Of a DNA stretch of 64,000 nucleotides, positions 44,803 through 53,795 are shown piece after piece (the stretch's first letter is position 1; each line of letters opens with the position of its first letter). The stretch is taken from contig NZ_VSSP01000001.1 of NCBI RefSeq assembly GCF_008312895.1, positions 124,001 to 188,000 of the forward strand. Direction: 5' to 3'. The stretch is from Luteimonas suaedae. Lineage in GTDB: Bacteria; Pseudomonadota; Gammaproteobacteria; Xanthomonadales; Xanthomonadaceae. Made by a program: the position numbers and the translations under genes. A model generated the notes under the pieces. That model was not told the origin of the DNA. It did not search any database and saw only the letters and a list, made by a program, of their open reading frames with translations.

Positions 44803-45690
44803 ATGTCATCGACCCCTCCCGCCATTGCCGGCGTCCGCGCCAGCCGCCTGCAGCTGCCGCCCGGCCCGTGGGCGACCGTGCTCGACGGGTTGTGTGCGCG
44901 CTTTCCGGCGATCTCGCGCGACTGCTGGCGCGAGCGCTTCGTGCGCGGCCGCGTGCTCGATGCGGGCGGCGCGCCGCTCGCGCCCGACGCGCCGTACCGC
45001 GTGGGTGCCGAGATCCACTACTACCGCGAAGTGCGCGACGAGCCACGCATCCCGTTCGAGGAAACCGTGCTGCACGTCGACGCGCACCTGGTCGTTGCCG
45101 ACAAGCCGCATTTCCTGCCGGTGGTGCCGGCCGGCGGCTTCGTCGAGGAGACGTTGCTCGCGCGCCTGATCCGCCGCCTCGGCAATCCCGACCTGGTGCC
45201 GCTGCACCGCATCGATCGCGCCACAGCGGGCCTGGTGCTGTTCTCGGCCGATCCGGCCACGCGGACCCGCTACCAGGCGCTGTTCCGCGAACGCGCCATC
45301 CGCAAGCACTACGAAGCGCTCGCACCGCCCCTGCCGCAGCTGGCGTTCCCGCACGTGCGCCGCAGCCGCCTGCGACGCGGTGAGCCTTTCTTTCGCATGC
45401 ATGAGGTCGAAGGCGAGCCCGACAGCGAGAGCCACGTCGACGTGATCGAGCGCGGCGCGCGGTACTGGCGTTACGCGCTGGAGCCGGTGACCGGCCGCAA
45501 GCACCAGCTGCGCGTGCACATGGCCGCGTTGGGTGCGCCGATCGTCAACGATCCGCTGTATCCGGTACTGCGCGAACCGTTGCTGGATGACTTCGCCCGG
45601 CCATTGCAGCTGCTGGCCAGGTCGCTGACGTTCACGGATCCGCTGGACGGACGCATGCGGCGCTTCGAGAGCCGATTTACGCTGGCCTGA
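44803..45690 (+). CDS. RluA-family pseudouridine synthase
   Basis: 295 residues. The catalytic block PLHRIDRATAGLVLFSADP carries the Asp of HRxD, ADKPHFLPVVPAGG and EPVTGRKHQLRVHMAALGAP are the two other family motifs, and the N-terminal region is S4-like in position though divergent. It makes pseudouridine in rRNA or tRNA; the target is not predictable here. The ATG at 44803 begins the recognisable domain without a clear ribosome site, and an ATG at 44761 is in frame. Three copies of a 13-base repeat cover its stop codon. Confidence 0.87.
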   Translation: MSSTPPAIAGVRASRLQLPPGPWATVLDGLCARFPAISRDCWRERFVRGRVLDAGGAPLAPDAPYRVGAEIHYYREVRDEPRIPFEETVLHVDAHLVVADKPHFLPVVPAGGFVEETLLARLIRRLGNPDLVPLHRIDRATAGLVLFSADPATRTRYQALFRERAIRKHYEALAPPLPQLAFPHVRRSRLRRGEPFFRMHEVEGEPDSESHVDVIERGARYWRYALEPVTGRKHQLRVHMAALGAPIVNDPLYPVLREPLLDDFARPLQLLARSLTFTDPLDGRMRRFESRFTLA

Positions 45691-45717
45691 CACGCTGGCC
45701 TGACACGCTGGCCTGAG
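45679..45717. repeat. 13-bp tandem repeat over a stop codon
   Basis: The unit ACGCTGGCCTGAC occurs three times in a row (last base varies). The first copy contains the TGA of the pseudouridine synthase gene, so the two extra copies lie downstream and do not alter the protein. It looks like a recent slippage duplication. Confidence 0.85.
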
Positions 45718-45823
45718 GCGACGCCCGGTGCACGATACCGACTCACGACTGCTTCGCGGTCCTGTCGATTCTCGCTGTGCAAGGTAGTACAACAGCACCG
45801 ACAGACGCCGACGTCGTGACGAT

Positions 45824-46492
<669 letters not shown>

Positions 46493-46530
46493 GGCGTGTC
46501 ATCAATTGGCCGACATCCTGCCATCCTCCT

Positions 46531-48363
46531 CTAAAGCTGCAGGCCGCCCTGTTCCCGATGCAGTTCGCGCTGCCGCGCGGCCAGCAGGTCGACGTTGGCT
46601 TCGGTGGCTTCCAGCGCCGCTTCGCTTTGCGGCGGCAGCCAGCGACGCGCCTCGGCGCGCAGGCGCTCGCCCTGCTGCCGCCATTGCGCGGCATGGCGTT
46701 CGCCCAGCCGCGCCAGCGCATCGCGCTCTTCCTGCTGCGGCAGGCCGTAGCCGGTCTCCGGCAGCAGCGTCGCCGGGCGGCTGAGGAGCGCCTGCAGGCC
46801 CAGGAAATCCTGCACCGCCGCGAGCGCATCGGGATCCTGCGCAGCGCCGCCGAGCAGGCGCCGCTTGAGTTCGTCGCGCGCCAGCAGTTCCTGTCGCCGC
46901 AGCGCCGCCTGTTCCAGCAGCAGCAGCGCGGCGCTCGCGCGCAGGTCGCCGCGCCGCAGCACCGGCGTGCGCCCGGCCGGCGCCAGGTCCAGCCAGTCCT
47001 GCACCCGTGCCTGCGGCAGGTCGAGCGCCTGCCGCGCGACCTCGAACATCGCCTGGTAGCGCGCGCTCAGCGGTTCGAAGTAGTAGCCCAAGCGACGCGC
47101 CTCATCGCGATCCTCGAGCACGCCGGTCTCGGCGATGCCGGCGCGCCGCAGCCGGCGCAGCAGCGCCGTCGGGGTGATGCTCGCCAGGCGTTCGCCGGCC
47201 AGCCGCGGCACGCCGTCGTGCAGCAGCTTGAAAGTCTCCACCGCACAGTTGTTGCCGAGAAAGTAGTAGCGGCCGTCGTAGCTCCAGTGCAGGCGCGCGG
47301 CGCGTTCCAGCAGCGCGGCGATCTCGGCATCCTGCAGCCGCAGCGGGATCGACTGCAGGCCGCGCAGTTCCACCTTGGTGTATTCGTCGATCACCTGGGC
47401 CAGCGGCAGTACGAACAGGCGCGACGGGTACGATCCGGTCAGGCCGCGCCAGCTGGAGACCTGCACGTCGTCGACGAAGGCGCGGAACGACAGCACGCGG
47501 TGATGGTCGAGGTCCAGGCGGCAGTCGGGCCCGCGCGGGCGGTCCGGCGCGCAGATCACCAGCCGCAGCATGCTGTGGCCCCAGCGGCTCATGAGGCGCT
47601 CGTTGCCCTCGGCGAGCAGGTAGTCCACCGCGTAGACGCGTGCAGGATCGATCTGCAGCAGCGGCTGCGGCGCATCGCCGTCGACCTGCAGGTAGACCAG
47701 GTCCGGCGCGCACTCGGCCTGCGGCGGCGACGTGCCGAAATGCGCGGCGAAATACCGGTACAGCGCCGGTCGCCGGCAGCCGTAGTCCGGATCCAGCAGG
47801 AAATGCTCCAGGTTCACCGCCACGAATTCGGCCGGGCTGGTCAGCTCGTAGCGGTCCGGGCTGCGGTCGCTGAAGGCGTTGTGCCCGACGCGCAGCCCCA
47901 GTCGCAGCGGGCTGACCTGCCAGCCGGCCAGGTCCAGCAGGCGCGGATCGTGCGACAGCCCGCCGTGCGGGCTGCGGTCGTAGAAGTGCGCCAGTTCGTG
48001 GAGCACGGCGGCCTGCGCCGCACGGGTGGCCGGATCGTCGCTGCCAGCATCGGCCGGCCGCGCCATCCAGCGGTCCAGCAGGGCGCGATCGAGCAGCATA
48101 CGCCGGCCTATGGCGCGGCCGTGTACCTGCGCCGGCAGGTCGTCGCGCCATTCGACGACGACGCGGTGGTCGAGCGCGGCCGCCCAGGCCGGCGGCAGGC
48201 GCTCGATCGTGGTGTCCAGGAGCTGCCGCGTGGCTGCGGCCTGCACGGGGTGCAGTGCCCCATCCTCGATCTGGAGCGACAAGGCCTGCGCCGGAGCGGT
48301 GCCGGCGAGCAGGCACAGCACCGGCCACCACGGCGACCAGGGTCGCCGCAGCCGGCGGATCAC
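46531..48363 (-). CDS. DUF4105-type exported protein
   Basis: 610 residues, GTG start overlapping the stop of the upstream gene (GTGA). A signal peptide (about 1-28, ending AQA) is followed by a region with HELAHFYD near 119-126, a zinc-protease-like HExxH, then a DUF4105 domain with RWGHSMLRLVIC and YFLGNNCAVETFKLL, a possible His/Cys catalytic pair. The last 150 residues are charged helices (RQELLARDELKRRLL). Substrate unknown; a periplasmic peptidase or acyl hydrolase is an inference. It and the small gene upstream form a conserved-looking pair. Confidence 0.82.
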   Translation of the reverse strand: MIRRLRRPWSPWWPVLCLLAGTAPAQALSLQIEDGALHPVQAAATRQLLDTTIERLPPAWAAALDHRVVVEWRDDLPAQVHGRAIGRRMLLDRALLDRWMARPADAGSDDPATRAAQAAVLHELAHFYDRSPHGGLSHDPRLLDLAGWQVSPLRLGLRVGHNAFSDRSPDRYELTSPAEFVAVNLEHFLLDPDYGCRRPALYRYFAAHFGTSPPQAECAPDLVYLQVDGDAPQPLLQIDPARVYAVDYLLAEGNERLMSRWGHSMLRLVICAPDRPRGPDCRLDLDHHRVLSFRAFVDDVQVSSWRGLTGSYPSRLFVLPLAQVIDEYTKVELRGLQSIPLRLQDAEIAALLERAARLHWSYDGRYYFLGNNCAVETFKLLHDGVPRLAGERLASITPTALLRRLRRAGIAETGVLEDRDEARRLGYYFEPLSARYQAMFEVARQALDLPQARVQDWLDLAPAGRTPVLRRGDLRASAALLLLEQAALRRQELLARDELKRRLLGGAAQDPDALAAVQDFLGLQALLSRPATLLPETGYGLPQQEERDALARLGERHAAQWRQQGERLRAEARRWLPPQSEAALEATEANVDLLAARQRELHREQGGLQL

Positions 48364-48662
48364 AACGCCAGGATCGCCTGTGCCAGCTGCATGTCGCTGG
48401 CCTGGCGTACGTCAGGCCGCCGCTCGCGCAACTGGCGCAGCGCCGCTTCCAGCTGCGCGCCACGGATCCGCCCGTCGCTGGCGACGAAGCTGGCGGCATC
48501 GTCGCGCGCCTGCAGCACCACCTTGTCGTCGCCGGAGGTGCTGTCGGACGAGGCCGACGAGCCGGCGGAGGAGGCGCCCGCCGAAGTGCCGGCAAAGCTG
48601 CCGGCCAGCGCCGGCGCGGAGGAGAGCGCCAGCAGGGCGCAGATCAGGGTCGGTCGCAGCAT
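48360..48662 (-). CDS. DUF2388 small exported protein
   Basis: 100 residues. Signal peptide (about 1-20, ending APALAG), a Ser/Gly/Ala linker, then DDKVVLQARDDAASFVASDG and IRGAQLEAALRQLRE, ending SDMQLAQAILAL, the DUF2388 signature. Its stop overlaps the start of the DUF4105 gene by 4 bases. The family is known in pseudomonads beside DUF4105 genes. Function unknown. Confidence 0.85.
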   Translation of the reverse strand: MLRPTLICALLALSSAPALAGSFAGTSAGASSAGSSASSDSTSGDDKVVLQARDDAASFVASDGRIRGAQLEAALRQLRERRPDVRQASDMQLAQAILAL

Positions 48663-49015
48663 CTGGGTTCCGTGGAAGGGACAGGAAAGCGCCGCCCGGC
48701 GGGCGGCCCGGCAAGACTACCCGCATGCACGCAGCGCCGGCTGAATCGACGCCATTCGGCTGCCCCGGAGGGGGTTTGCGTCCCCAGGGAGCGCGCGCGG
48801 CGGCCGGCACAGTGTCGCATCGGAACGATTGCGGCGCGGTTCCTGAAGGGAACCCCATGGGGCGTGGAAAAAACCGGGTGAAATCCGCCACTTGGGCGTA
48901 AGATGCAGGGTCTGCACGTGGTTCTGCGCGTTTCGAACGGCTGCTCCTGTCGCCGTTTTCGCTCCCTGCCTCGCGCCAACGTCCCGTTGCGGGACCCGGC
49001 CTCTCGGGAGCTTCC
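48663..49015. other. Divergent promoter region
   Basis: About 350 bases between the DUF2388 gene and the methyltransferase gene. It holds no recognisable frame. CTTGGGCGTAAGATGCAGGG near 48891-48910 offers a possible -10 (TAAGAT) for the rightward genes; I could not find a good -35. Confidence 0.4.
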
Positions 49016-49696
49016 GTGCCTGGTTACGACACCCACATCCGTACGCTCGACATCGGCGGTCGCGATTATCGCATCCGTTCGCTGGTCGACGTGCAGCAGT
49101 TCGCGGATCCGGACCAGCTGGCGGAGCGCGCCGGCATTTCCTCGGCGCAGTGGAGCCTGTTCGGCCATGTCTGGCCCGCGGGCCGGCTGCTCGCCGAAAC
49201 CATGGCCACGTTCGACGTCGCCGGCAAGCGCATCCTCGAGATCGGCTGCGGCATCGGGTTGGCCAGCCTGGTCCTGCGGCAGCGCGGGGCGGACGTCGTC
49301 GCCAGCGACCATCATCCGCTGGCCGAGGTGTTCCTGGCCTACAACGCCGCGCTCAACGGCATGCCCGCGGTGCCGTACCGGACCCTGCGCTGGGATGTGG
49401 AGAACGCGTCGCTCGGCCGCTTCGACCTGGTCATCGGCAGCGACGTGCTGTACGAGCGCGGCCACGCCGTGGCGCTGTCGGCATTGCTGCTGCGGCATGC
49501 GCAGCCGGCGGCCGAGGTGATGATCATCGACCCCGGCCGCGGCAACAACGGCCCGTTCACGCGGGCGTTGCAGGCGCAGGGCTACGTGCTGCACGAGCAG
49601 CGCAGCCCGATGAACGAGGGCGAGCTGCCGCCGTTCCGCGGGCGCCTGCTGCACTATCGCCGCGATGCGGCGGCCAGCGCGGGATTGCTGCAGTGA
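49016..49696 (+). CDS. Class I SAM methyltransferase
   Basis: 226 residues with GTG start and GGGAG upstream. SAM motif I is ILEIGCGIGLASLVL, VVASDHHPLAEVFLA is motif II, and FDLVIGSDVLYERGHAVAL is a motif III/post III. It resembles METTL21-type protein lysine methyltransferases. The stop overlaps the next gene by the GTGA pattern, so both are coupled. The methyl acceptor is unknown. Confidence 0.85.
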   Translation: MPGYDTHIRTLDIGGRDYRIRSLVDVQQFADPDQLAERAGISSAQWSLFGHVWPAGRLLAETMATFDVAGKRILEIGCGIGLASLVLRQRGADVVASDHHPLAEVFLAYNAALNGMPAVPYRTLRWDVENASLGRFDLVIGSDVLYERGHAVALSALLLRHAQPAAEVMIIDPGRGNNGPFTRALQAQGYVLHEQRSPMNEGELPPFRGRLLHYRRDAAASAGLLQ

Positions 49697-50037
49697 AGAC
49701 CGAAGTCGATCTGCGCGACACGGACGACGAGGGCATCGATGCCAGCGTGTCCTGCGGGCGTTGCGACGCGATCTGTTGCCGGCTTACCGTGGTGCTGATG
49801 CCCGAGGACGCCGTGCCCGCCCATCTCACCGACCACACCGAGCGCGGACTGCACGTGATGGCGCGCGACGAGGAGGGCTGGTGCGTCGCCGTCGATCCGC
49901 TGCGCATGTGCTGCTCGATCTACGACCAGCGCCCGTCGGTGTGCCGGAAATTCGCGATGGGCAGCCCCTACTGCCGCCACATTCGCGAGACCCACCACGA
50001 CCAACTGCGGCGCGGCATTCCGCTGACCATGTACTGA
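49693..50037 (+). CDS. YkgJ-family cysteine-cluster protein
   Basis: 114 residues with GTG start inside the methyltransferase stop. Cysteines cluster in CGRCDAICC, MCCSIYDQRPSVCRKF and SPYCRHI, the YkgJ layout thought to bind a metal or cluster. The first 16 residues are acidic (TEVDLRDTDDEG). The tight link with a methyltransferase suggests a joint modification role, which is inference. A small gene follows 17 bases downstream. Confidence 0.85.
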   Translation: MKTEVDLRDTDDEGIDASVSCGRCDAICCRLTVVLMPEDAVPAHLTDHTERGLHVMARDEEGWCVAVDPLRMCCSIYDQRPSVCRKFAMGSPYCRHIRETHHDQLRRGIPLTMY

Positions 50038-50054
50038 CCTGGAGCACGACACCC

Positions 50055-50249
50055 ATGCCATCCAAACCATCCACGCCCGCACCCAGGCCGTCCCGCGCAA
50101 GGCAGGGCCGCAACGAGGCCGGCTCCGACAAGCGCCTGACCAGCGAGCGCATCTCCGCCGACCTGGCCGCCTTCCGCAAGTCCGGGGGACGGGTCGAAGT
50201 GCTCGGCGTCACCCGCACGCTGACGAAAATCGACGGCACCGGAAGCTAG
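50055..50249 (+). CDS. Small basic protein, unknown
   Basis: 64 residues. A Pro/Ser/Arg-rich N-terminus precedes ISADLAAFRKSGGRVEVLGV, a short conserved-looking block seen in small xanthomonad proteins. GGAG is 13 bases before the ATG, slightly distant. The TAG stop lies in the first bases (GCTAGAGC) of a repeat element, so the original C-terminus may have been longer. Confidence 0.65.
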   Translation: MPSKPSTPAPRPSRARQGRNEAGSDKRLTSERISADLAAFRKSGGRVEVLGVTRTLTKIDGTGS

Positions 50250-50378
50250 AGCAGTCCTAAGCCCATACGCGCAGCGCATGGGCGTTCGGTCGCTTACGGG
50301 CCAATGGCTCGTAAGCGCAAGTCCTCACCCGTAAACGGGAGAAGGGACCTGTCGACCCTTGCGCCAGAACCGCGCTAG
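50245..50378. mobile_element. Short element with CTAG-type inverted ends
   Basis: Begins GCTAGAGCAGT, identical over 11 bases to the left end at 41672, and ends ACCGCGCTAGC, near-inverse of it. The last 40 bases (GGGAGAAGGGACCTGTCGAC, then CCTTGCGCCAGAACCG) parallel the right end of the longer element (GGGAGAAGGGATCTGTCAAG). It starts at the stop codon of the gene at 50055. Confidence 0.55.
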
Positions 50379-50510
50379 CGACCGCGAAGGCTTCGATGGG
50401 CCGATGCGCGTGCGGCCCGGCCGACACGCGGGCTGCGCCACGTCTGCTTTTCGTTCAGCGCCCGCCGCCTATGCTTGGGAGGCTCTGACAGACAGTTTCC
50501 GGAGGCGGAC

Positions 50511-50777
50511 ATGGCAACCGGCTGGGCCGGCGACGGCGCCGTACAGGACCAGATCGACGCGACGGTGAAGGACGGGATCGAACGCGCCCGCAGCCGATTG
50601 CGACGAGGTCCCGGACTGACCCAATGCGAGGAATGCGACGCGCCGATCCCGGAGGCGCGGCGCAAGGCCGTGCCCGGCGTCCGCCTGTGCGTGTCCTGCC
50701 AGGAGGCGCAGGACCGCGACGACGGTGGCGCCGGCAGCTACAACCGGCGTGGCAGCAAGGACAGCCAGTTGCGCTGA
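50511..50777 (+). CDS. DksA/TraR-type zinc-finger protein
   Basis: 88 residues. The four-cysteine finger reads CEECDAPIPEARRKAVPGVR followed by LCVSCQE, matching YbiI/TraR-like DksA relatives. The N-terminal helix is short, so the coiled-coil tip needed for full DksA action on RNA polymerase is missing. CCGGAGGCGGAC gives a good start. Probably a TraR-like modulator or a general small zinc protein. Confidence 0.85.
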   Translation: MATGWAGDGAVQDQIDATVKDGIERARSRLRRGPGLTQCEECDAPIPEARRKAVPGVRLCVSCQEAQDRDDGGAGSYNRRGSKDSQLR

Positions 50778-50823
50778 GATCGCCGCAACGCTGGCAGGGG
50801 CGATCGCCCCCGCAGCGCGCATC

Positions 50824-51461
50824 TCAACCCTCCGTCTCCGTCGGCCGCCGTGGCGACCGCAGCATCCGAACACGGTGGCTTCCCCCGGCGAGCATCAGGT
50901 GCCTTGCCGCGCCGAGCACGTGCACTGCCAGTAGTGCCATCATCACGTGTGCGCCTCCGTCGTGCAGGCGTTCCAGCCGCCGATTCCACTGCCGGTGTGG
51001 CGCGCCAAAAGGGCTCTCCAGTTCGAACAGACCGAAGAACGACAGTGGTTCCGCGCCGGGGACGATCCGCCATTGCGCATCGGTGCCGCGCACCCATCTG
51101 CTGTCGGTCCACCGCCCAAGCCGCCGGTTGCCGCCTGGAACGTCACGGCGAGCAGCAACAGCGCCGGTACCACCTTTGCGGCGATCCGCAGGGCCCGCGG
51201 TCGCGGGTGCGCAGCCGGTGCTCCGGAAGCCAGCCTCCAGGTGATGCGTGAAAGCAGGGCCATGCACAGCAGCACGCCGATGCCGATGTGCGCGTGCTTC
51301 AGCCACAGGTACAGCGACCCGTCTTCGAAACCGATGGTCCATTGCATCGCCAGCCCCAGCGCCAGCAGCGCGAGCACCAGGGCAGCGACGAGCCAGTGCA
51401 GCGCGACCGATACCACCCCGAAATCGTCGGCACTGTCCTTCCAGGCTGTCGGCGGCGCCAT
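50824..51461 (-). pseudogene. Cytochrome b561-type membrane protein, frameshifted
   Basis: The first frame gives a start and helices with SVALHWLVAALVLALLALGL, HAHIGIGVLLCMALLSRITW and VVPALLLLAVTFQAATGG. Around 51112-51118 the coding sense shifts by one base to a second frame giving RWTDSRWVRG, LSFFGLFELESPFG and RLHDGGAHVMMALLAVHVLG with two further haem-ligand histidines. Together they make a normal b561-type protein of about 210 residues. Either one base is missing here or the gene is inactive. It begins 1 base after the dioxygenase stop. Confidence 0.8.
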
Positions 51462-51462
51462 G

Positions 51463-52074
51463 TCAGTCGTCCGGCGCGGCCAGGATTACATCGCGGCGAA
51501 CGACCAGGGTGCCGTCGCCGGTGCGTTCCGGCCTGACGATCGCCGGTCCGCCGCGGCCGTTGCGCCGCGACAGGATGTCCGGGGTGATGAGCGGGTCGCC
51601 TTCGAACAGCACGTCGTCGAGCCAATACTCCGCCCGGCCGGGTTCGGTGGCCGTCATGTGGATGTGCGCGGGTTCGCTTCGCGAAGGATAGGCCGCGGGG
51701 CGAATGGTCCGGATGCGATAGCGGCCATCGGCGTCGCTGACGACCCAGCCACGCAGATGGCCATGTCGGCGCCCGTTTCCGGTTTCATTGCCGCGGCGCG
51801 GATAGATGCCGTTGGCGTTGGTGTGATACGCATACAGCAGCACGCCCGGCACAGGGGTTCGGCCGTCGGCCGCGTGGACGACGCCATGCAGCAGCAGTCG
51901 CTCGCCGAGCTCGTCCGGTCCGGCCAGGGTGGCGGTGGAGCCGGGATCATCCGGCGCATCGGCCGCGCCGCACCACTCGCATGCCGGGAGCGGATCGCTG
52001 CCGGCGCGGCTTGGCGCGCTCAGAAACAGCAACATCGTGTAGCCGGACAGGACAAGGAACGTGCGCCGTTTCAT
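51463..52074 (-). CDS. Exported intradiol-type dioxygenase
   Basis: 203 residues. A signal peptide (about 1-27) is followed by CEWCGAADAP and an intradiol ring-cleavage beta-sandwich: VPGVLLYAYHTNANGIYPRR holds one candidate iron-ligand Tyr, and TIRPAAYPSRSEPAHIHMTA holds the Tyr-His-His set. Cytoplasmic homologues open protocatechuate or catechol rings with Fe(III); exported ones are less well known. The start at 52074 follows GAGG. It lies between a Crp-type regulator and a cytochrome b561 gene in one direction. Confidence 0.83.
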   Translation of the reverse strand: MKRRTFLVLSGYTMLLFLSAPSRAGSDPLPACEWCGAADAPDDPGSTATLAGPDELGERLLLHGVVHAADGRTPVPGVLLYAYHTNANGIYPRRGNETGNGRRHGHLRGWVVSDADGRYRIRTIRPAAYPSRSEPAHIHMTATEPGRAEYWLDDVLFEGDPLITPDILSRRNGRGGPAIVRPERTGDGTLVVRRDVILAAPDD

Positions 52075-52143
52075 CGGACCGACCTCGCAGCGGGTGTGTG
52101 CCGCAGGTATAAGGCCGGTGCCTCCGCACCGCATTAACATCGA

Positions 52144-52749
52144 TCAAGACGTGCGTTGCCCGCGCCATTCGCGCAACAGCCGTGAAAGTGCCTGTTCGGT
52201 GACGCCGATATAGGAGGCGATCTGGCGCTGTGGAATCCAGTCGACCAGTTCCGGATAGCGTTCGGCGAAGCGCCGGAACCGGGTCAGCGCGGAGTCGAGC
52301 AACAGTTCGCGTTCGCGCGTCTCCTTGCGCATGGCCATCTGCTCGGCGAGCACGCGCCCGATGCGCTCCCAGGCCGGATGGCGCGAGTACAGCGTCGGCA
52401 CGAGCGACACCGGAAACGCCAGCGTCCGCACGTCGGTGATGGCGGCGATGACGAATGTGTTCGCGGTGCCGGTCAGCATGGCCGAGAGCGGTACCACAAT
52501 CTCGCCTGGCCGCGAGAACGCCTTGTTGTACTCGCGTCCCGACTCGGTGATGTAGAAGAACCTGAGAAAACCGGACGCGAGGAACCAGCAGCGGGTCGGC
52601 ACCTCGCCCATGTCGAGCAAAGCCTGCCCGGCGTGGAACGTTCTGACTTCCGCATGGCCGCGCAGGTGCGCCAGTTCCTGATCCGGCAGCATGGCGATAC
52701 CACCCAGGACCGCGGCGAGCGCTGCGAAGTCGTCAGTTCCGGCGGTCAT
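52144..52749 (-). CDS. Crp/Fnr-family regulator
   Basis: 201 residues. A cyclic-nucleotide-binding-type beta-roll (EVRTFHAGQALLDMGEVPTR, CWFLASGFLRFFYITESGRE) is followed by a dimer helix and a compact HTH (IPQRQIASYIGVTEQALSRL). The nucleotide-binding Arg/Glu set is not preserved, so the effector is unknown. The gene is the first of a probable regulator/dioxygenase/cytochrome unit. Confidence 0.85.
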   Translation of the reverse strand: MTAGTDDFAALAAVLGGIAMLPDQELAHLRGHAEVRTFHAGQALLDMGEVPTRCWFLASGFLRFFYITESGREYNKAFSRPGEIVVPLSAMLTGTANTFVIAAITDVRTLAFPVSLVPTLYSRHPAWERIGRVLAEQMAMRKETRERELLLDSALTRFRRFAERYPELVDWIPQRQIASYIGVTEQALSRLLREWRGQRTS

Positions 52750-52799
52750 CCGTCAAGCCTCGTCTGCCACTGCAATGTGGCGGCAGACTGGATCCGCAG

Positions 52800-53540
52800 T
52801 CAATCCTGTTCCAGGAAGGCCCGGTAATCCTCGATCGTGTCCTCGACGCTGGCCTCGAACAGCCGCGCGCCGGCCTCGATGCTGGACAATGACGGATCCG
52901 AGCCGATGCGGCCGTCGGGGAATCGCCGGCGATAGTCCTGCGCGTCGCCGAAGGCCGCGGTCGGCGCGATCCGTGGCGTCAGGGTCATCGGGCGGGCCTG
53001 TCCGGGATGGGCGTGCCAGGTCAGCGATATCTCCGATGGCGTGGCGTGGTGGCCCTCGCTGTCGGCGAACAGTTCGCGCGAGAGCTGCTGCACGCGGCGG
53101 CCCATGTACCAGTTGGCCAGCTTCAGGCGCAGCGGCGAACGCTCGCCGCTGAAGCTGCTGTCGGCGTGGATCTCGGAGAACGCCGCCTGCACCGTGGCGA
53201 CGTTGCCGCCATGGCCGTTGAAGAAATAGACTTGGCGAAAGCCGTGCCCCGCCAGCGACTGCACCACGTCGCGGATCACCGCGATGAGCGTAGCGGGGCG
53301 CAACGAGAGCGAGCCGGGGAACGCCAGGTGGTGCTGGGCCATGCCGATGCTCAGCGTCGGCGCCACCAGCGTCCCGGTGTGCTCGCCCACCGCATGTGCG
53401 ACGACTTCCGGGCAGATCGCGTCGGTGCCGATCAGGCCGTTGGGGCCGTGCTGCTCGGTGGAGCCGATCGGCACGATGATGCCGGTCGAGCGCGTCAGGT
53501 AGGTTTCGATCTCGGGCCAGGTGCTGAGCTGCAGTCGCAT
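52800..53540 (-). CDS. Creatininase-family amidohydrolase
   Basis: 246 residues. Metal and fold motifs VPIGSTEQHGPNGLIGTDA, GMAQHHLAFPGSLSLRP and FFNGHGGNVATVQAAF are the creatininase signature. Family members hydrolyse cyclic or formyl amides (creatinine, mycofactocin and F420-related peptides); this one has no diagnostic neighbour. The start at 53540 begins the conserved domain and has only a weak ribosome site. Confidence 0.88.
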   Translation of the reverse strand: MRLQLSTWPEIETYLTRSTGIIVPIGSTEQHGPNGLIGTDAICPEVVAHAVGEHTGTLVAPTLSIGMAQHHLAFPGSLSLRPATLIAVIRDVVQSLAGHGFRQVYFFNGHGGNVATVQAAFSEIHADSSFSGERSPLRLKLANWYMGRRVQQLSRELFADSEGHHATPSEISLTWHAHPGQARPMTLTPRIAPTAAFGDAQDYRRRFPDGRIGSDPSLSSIEAGARLFEASVEDTIEDYRAFLEQD

Positions 53541-53620
53541 GGATGAAGCCGCAGAAGAGGAACTGCGAGGATAGCGGCAAACTACCTGCGCCTGTGGGCG
53601 TGGCGGCGGCATGCCGCCGT

Positions 53621-53671
53621 CGGAAAGTCGCGACAGCCTGCAGAGCGTCGCGAGGTCTGTTGCTCCCACAT
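53621..53671. repeat. REP-like hairpin related to 19380
   Basis: GGAAAGTCGCGACAGCCTGC and, 6 bases on, GTCGCGAGGTCTGTTGCTCC form the same kind of TCGCGAC stem, with TGTGGGAGC reading outward on the opposite strand, as at 19371-19411. It lies in the gap before the epimerase-VKOR fusion gene. Confidence 0.55.
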
Positions 53672-53795
53672 CGGCATCCTTGCTGTTGCGGGCCGGGATG
53701 CGTGCTGCCGTGCAGCGCTTTGTAGCGCTGCAATCGGACGGATTCACGGGCATTTGATCGCATCGTGGCCATGCTGACGGCACTTCGCGCCTCAC

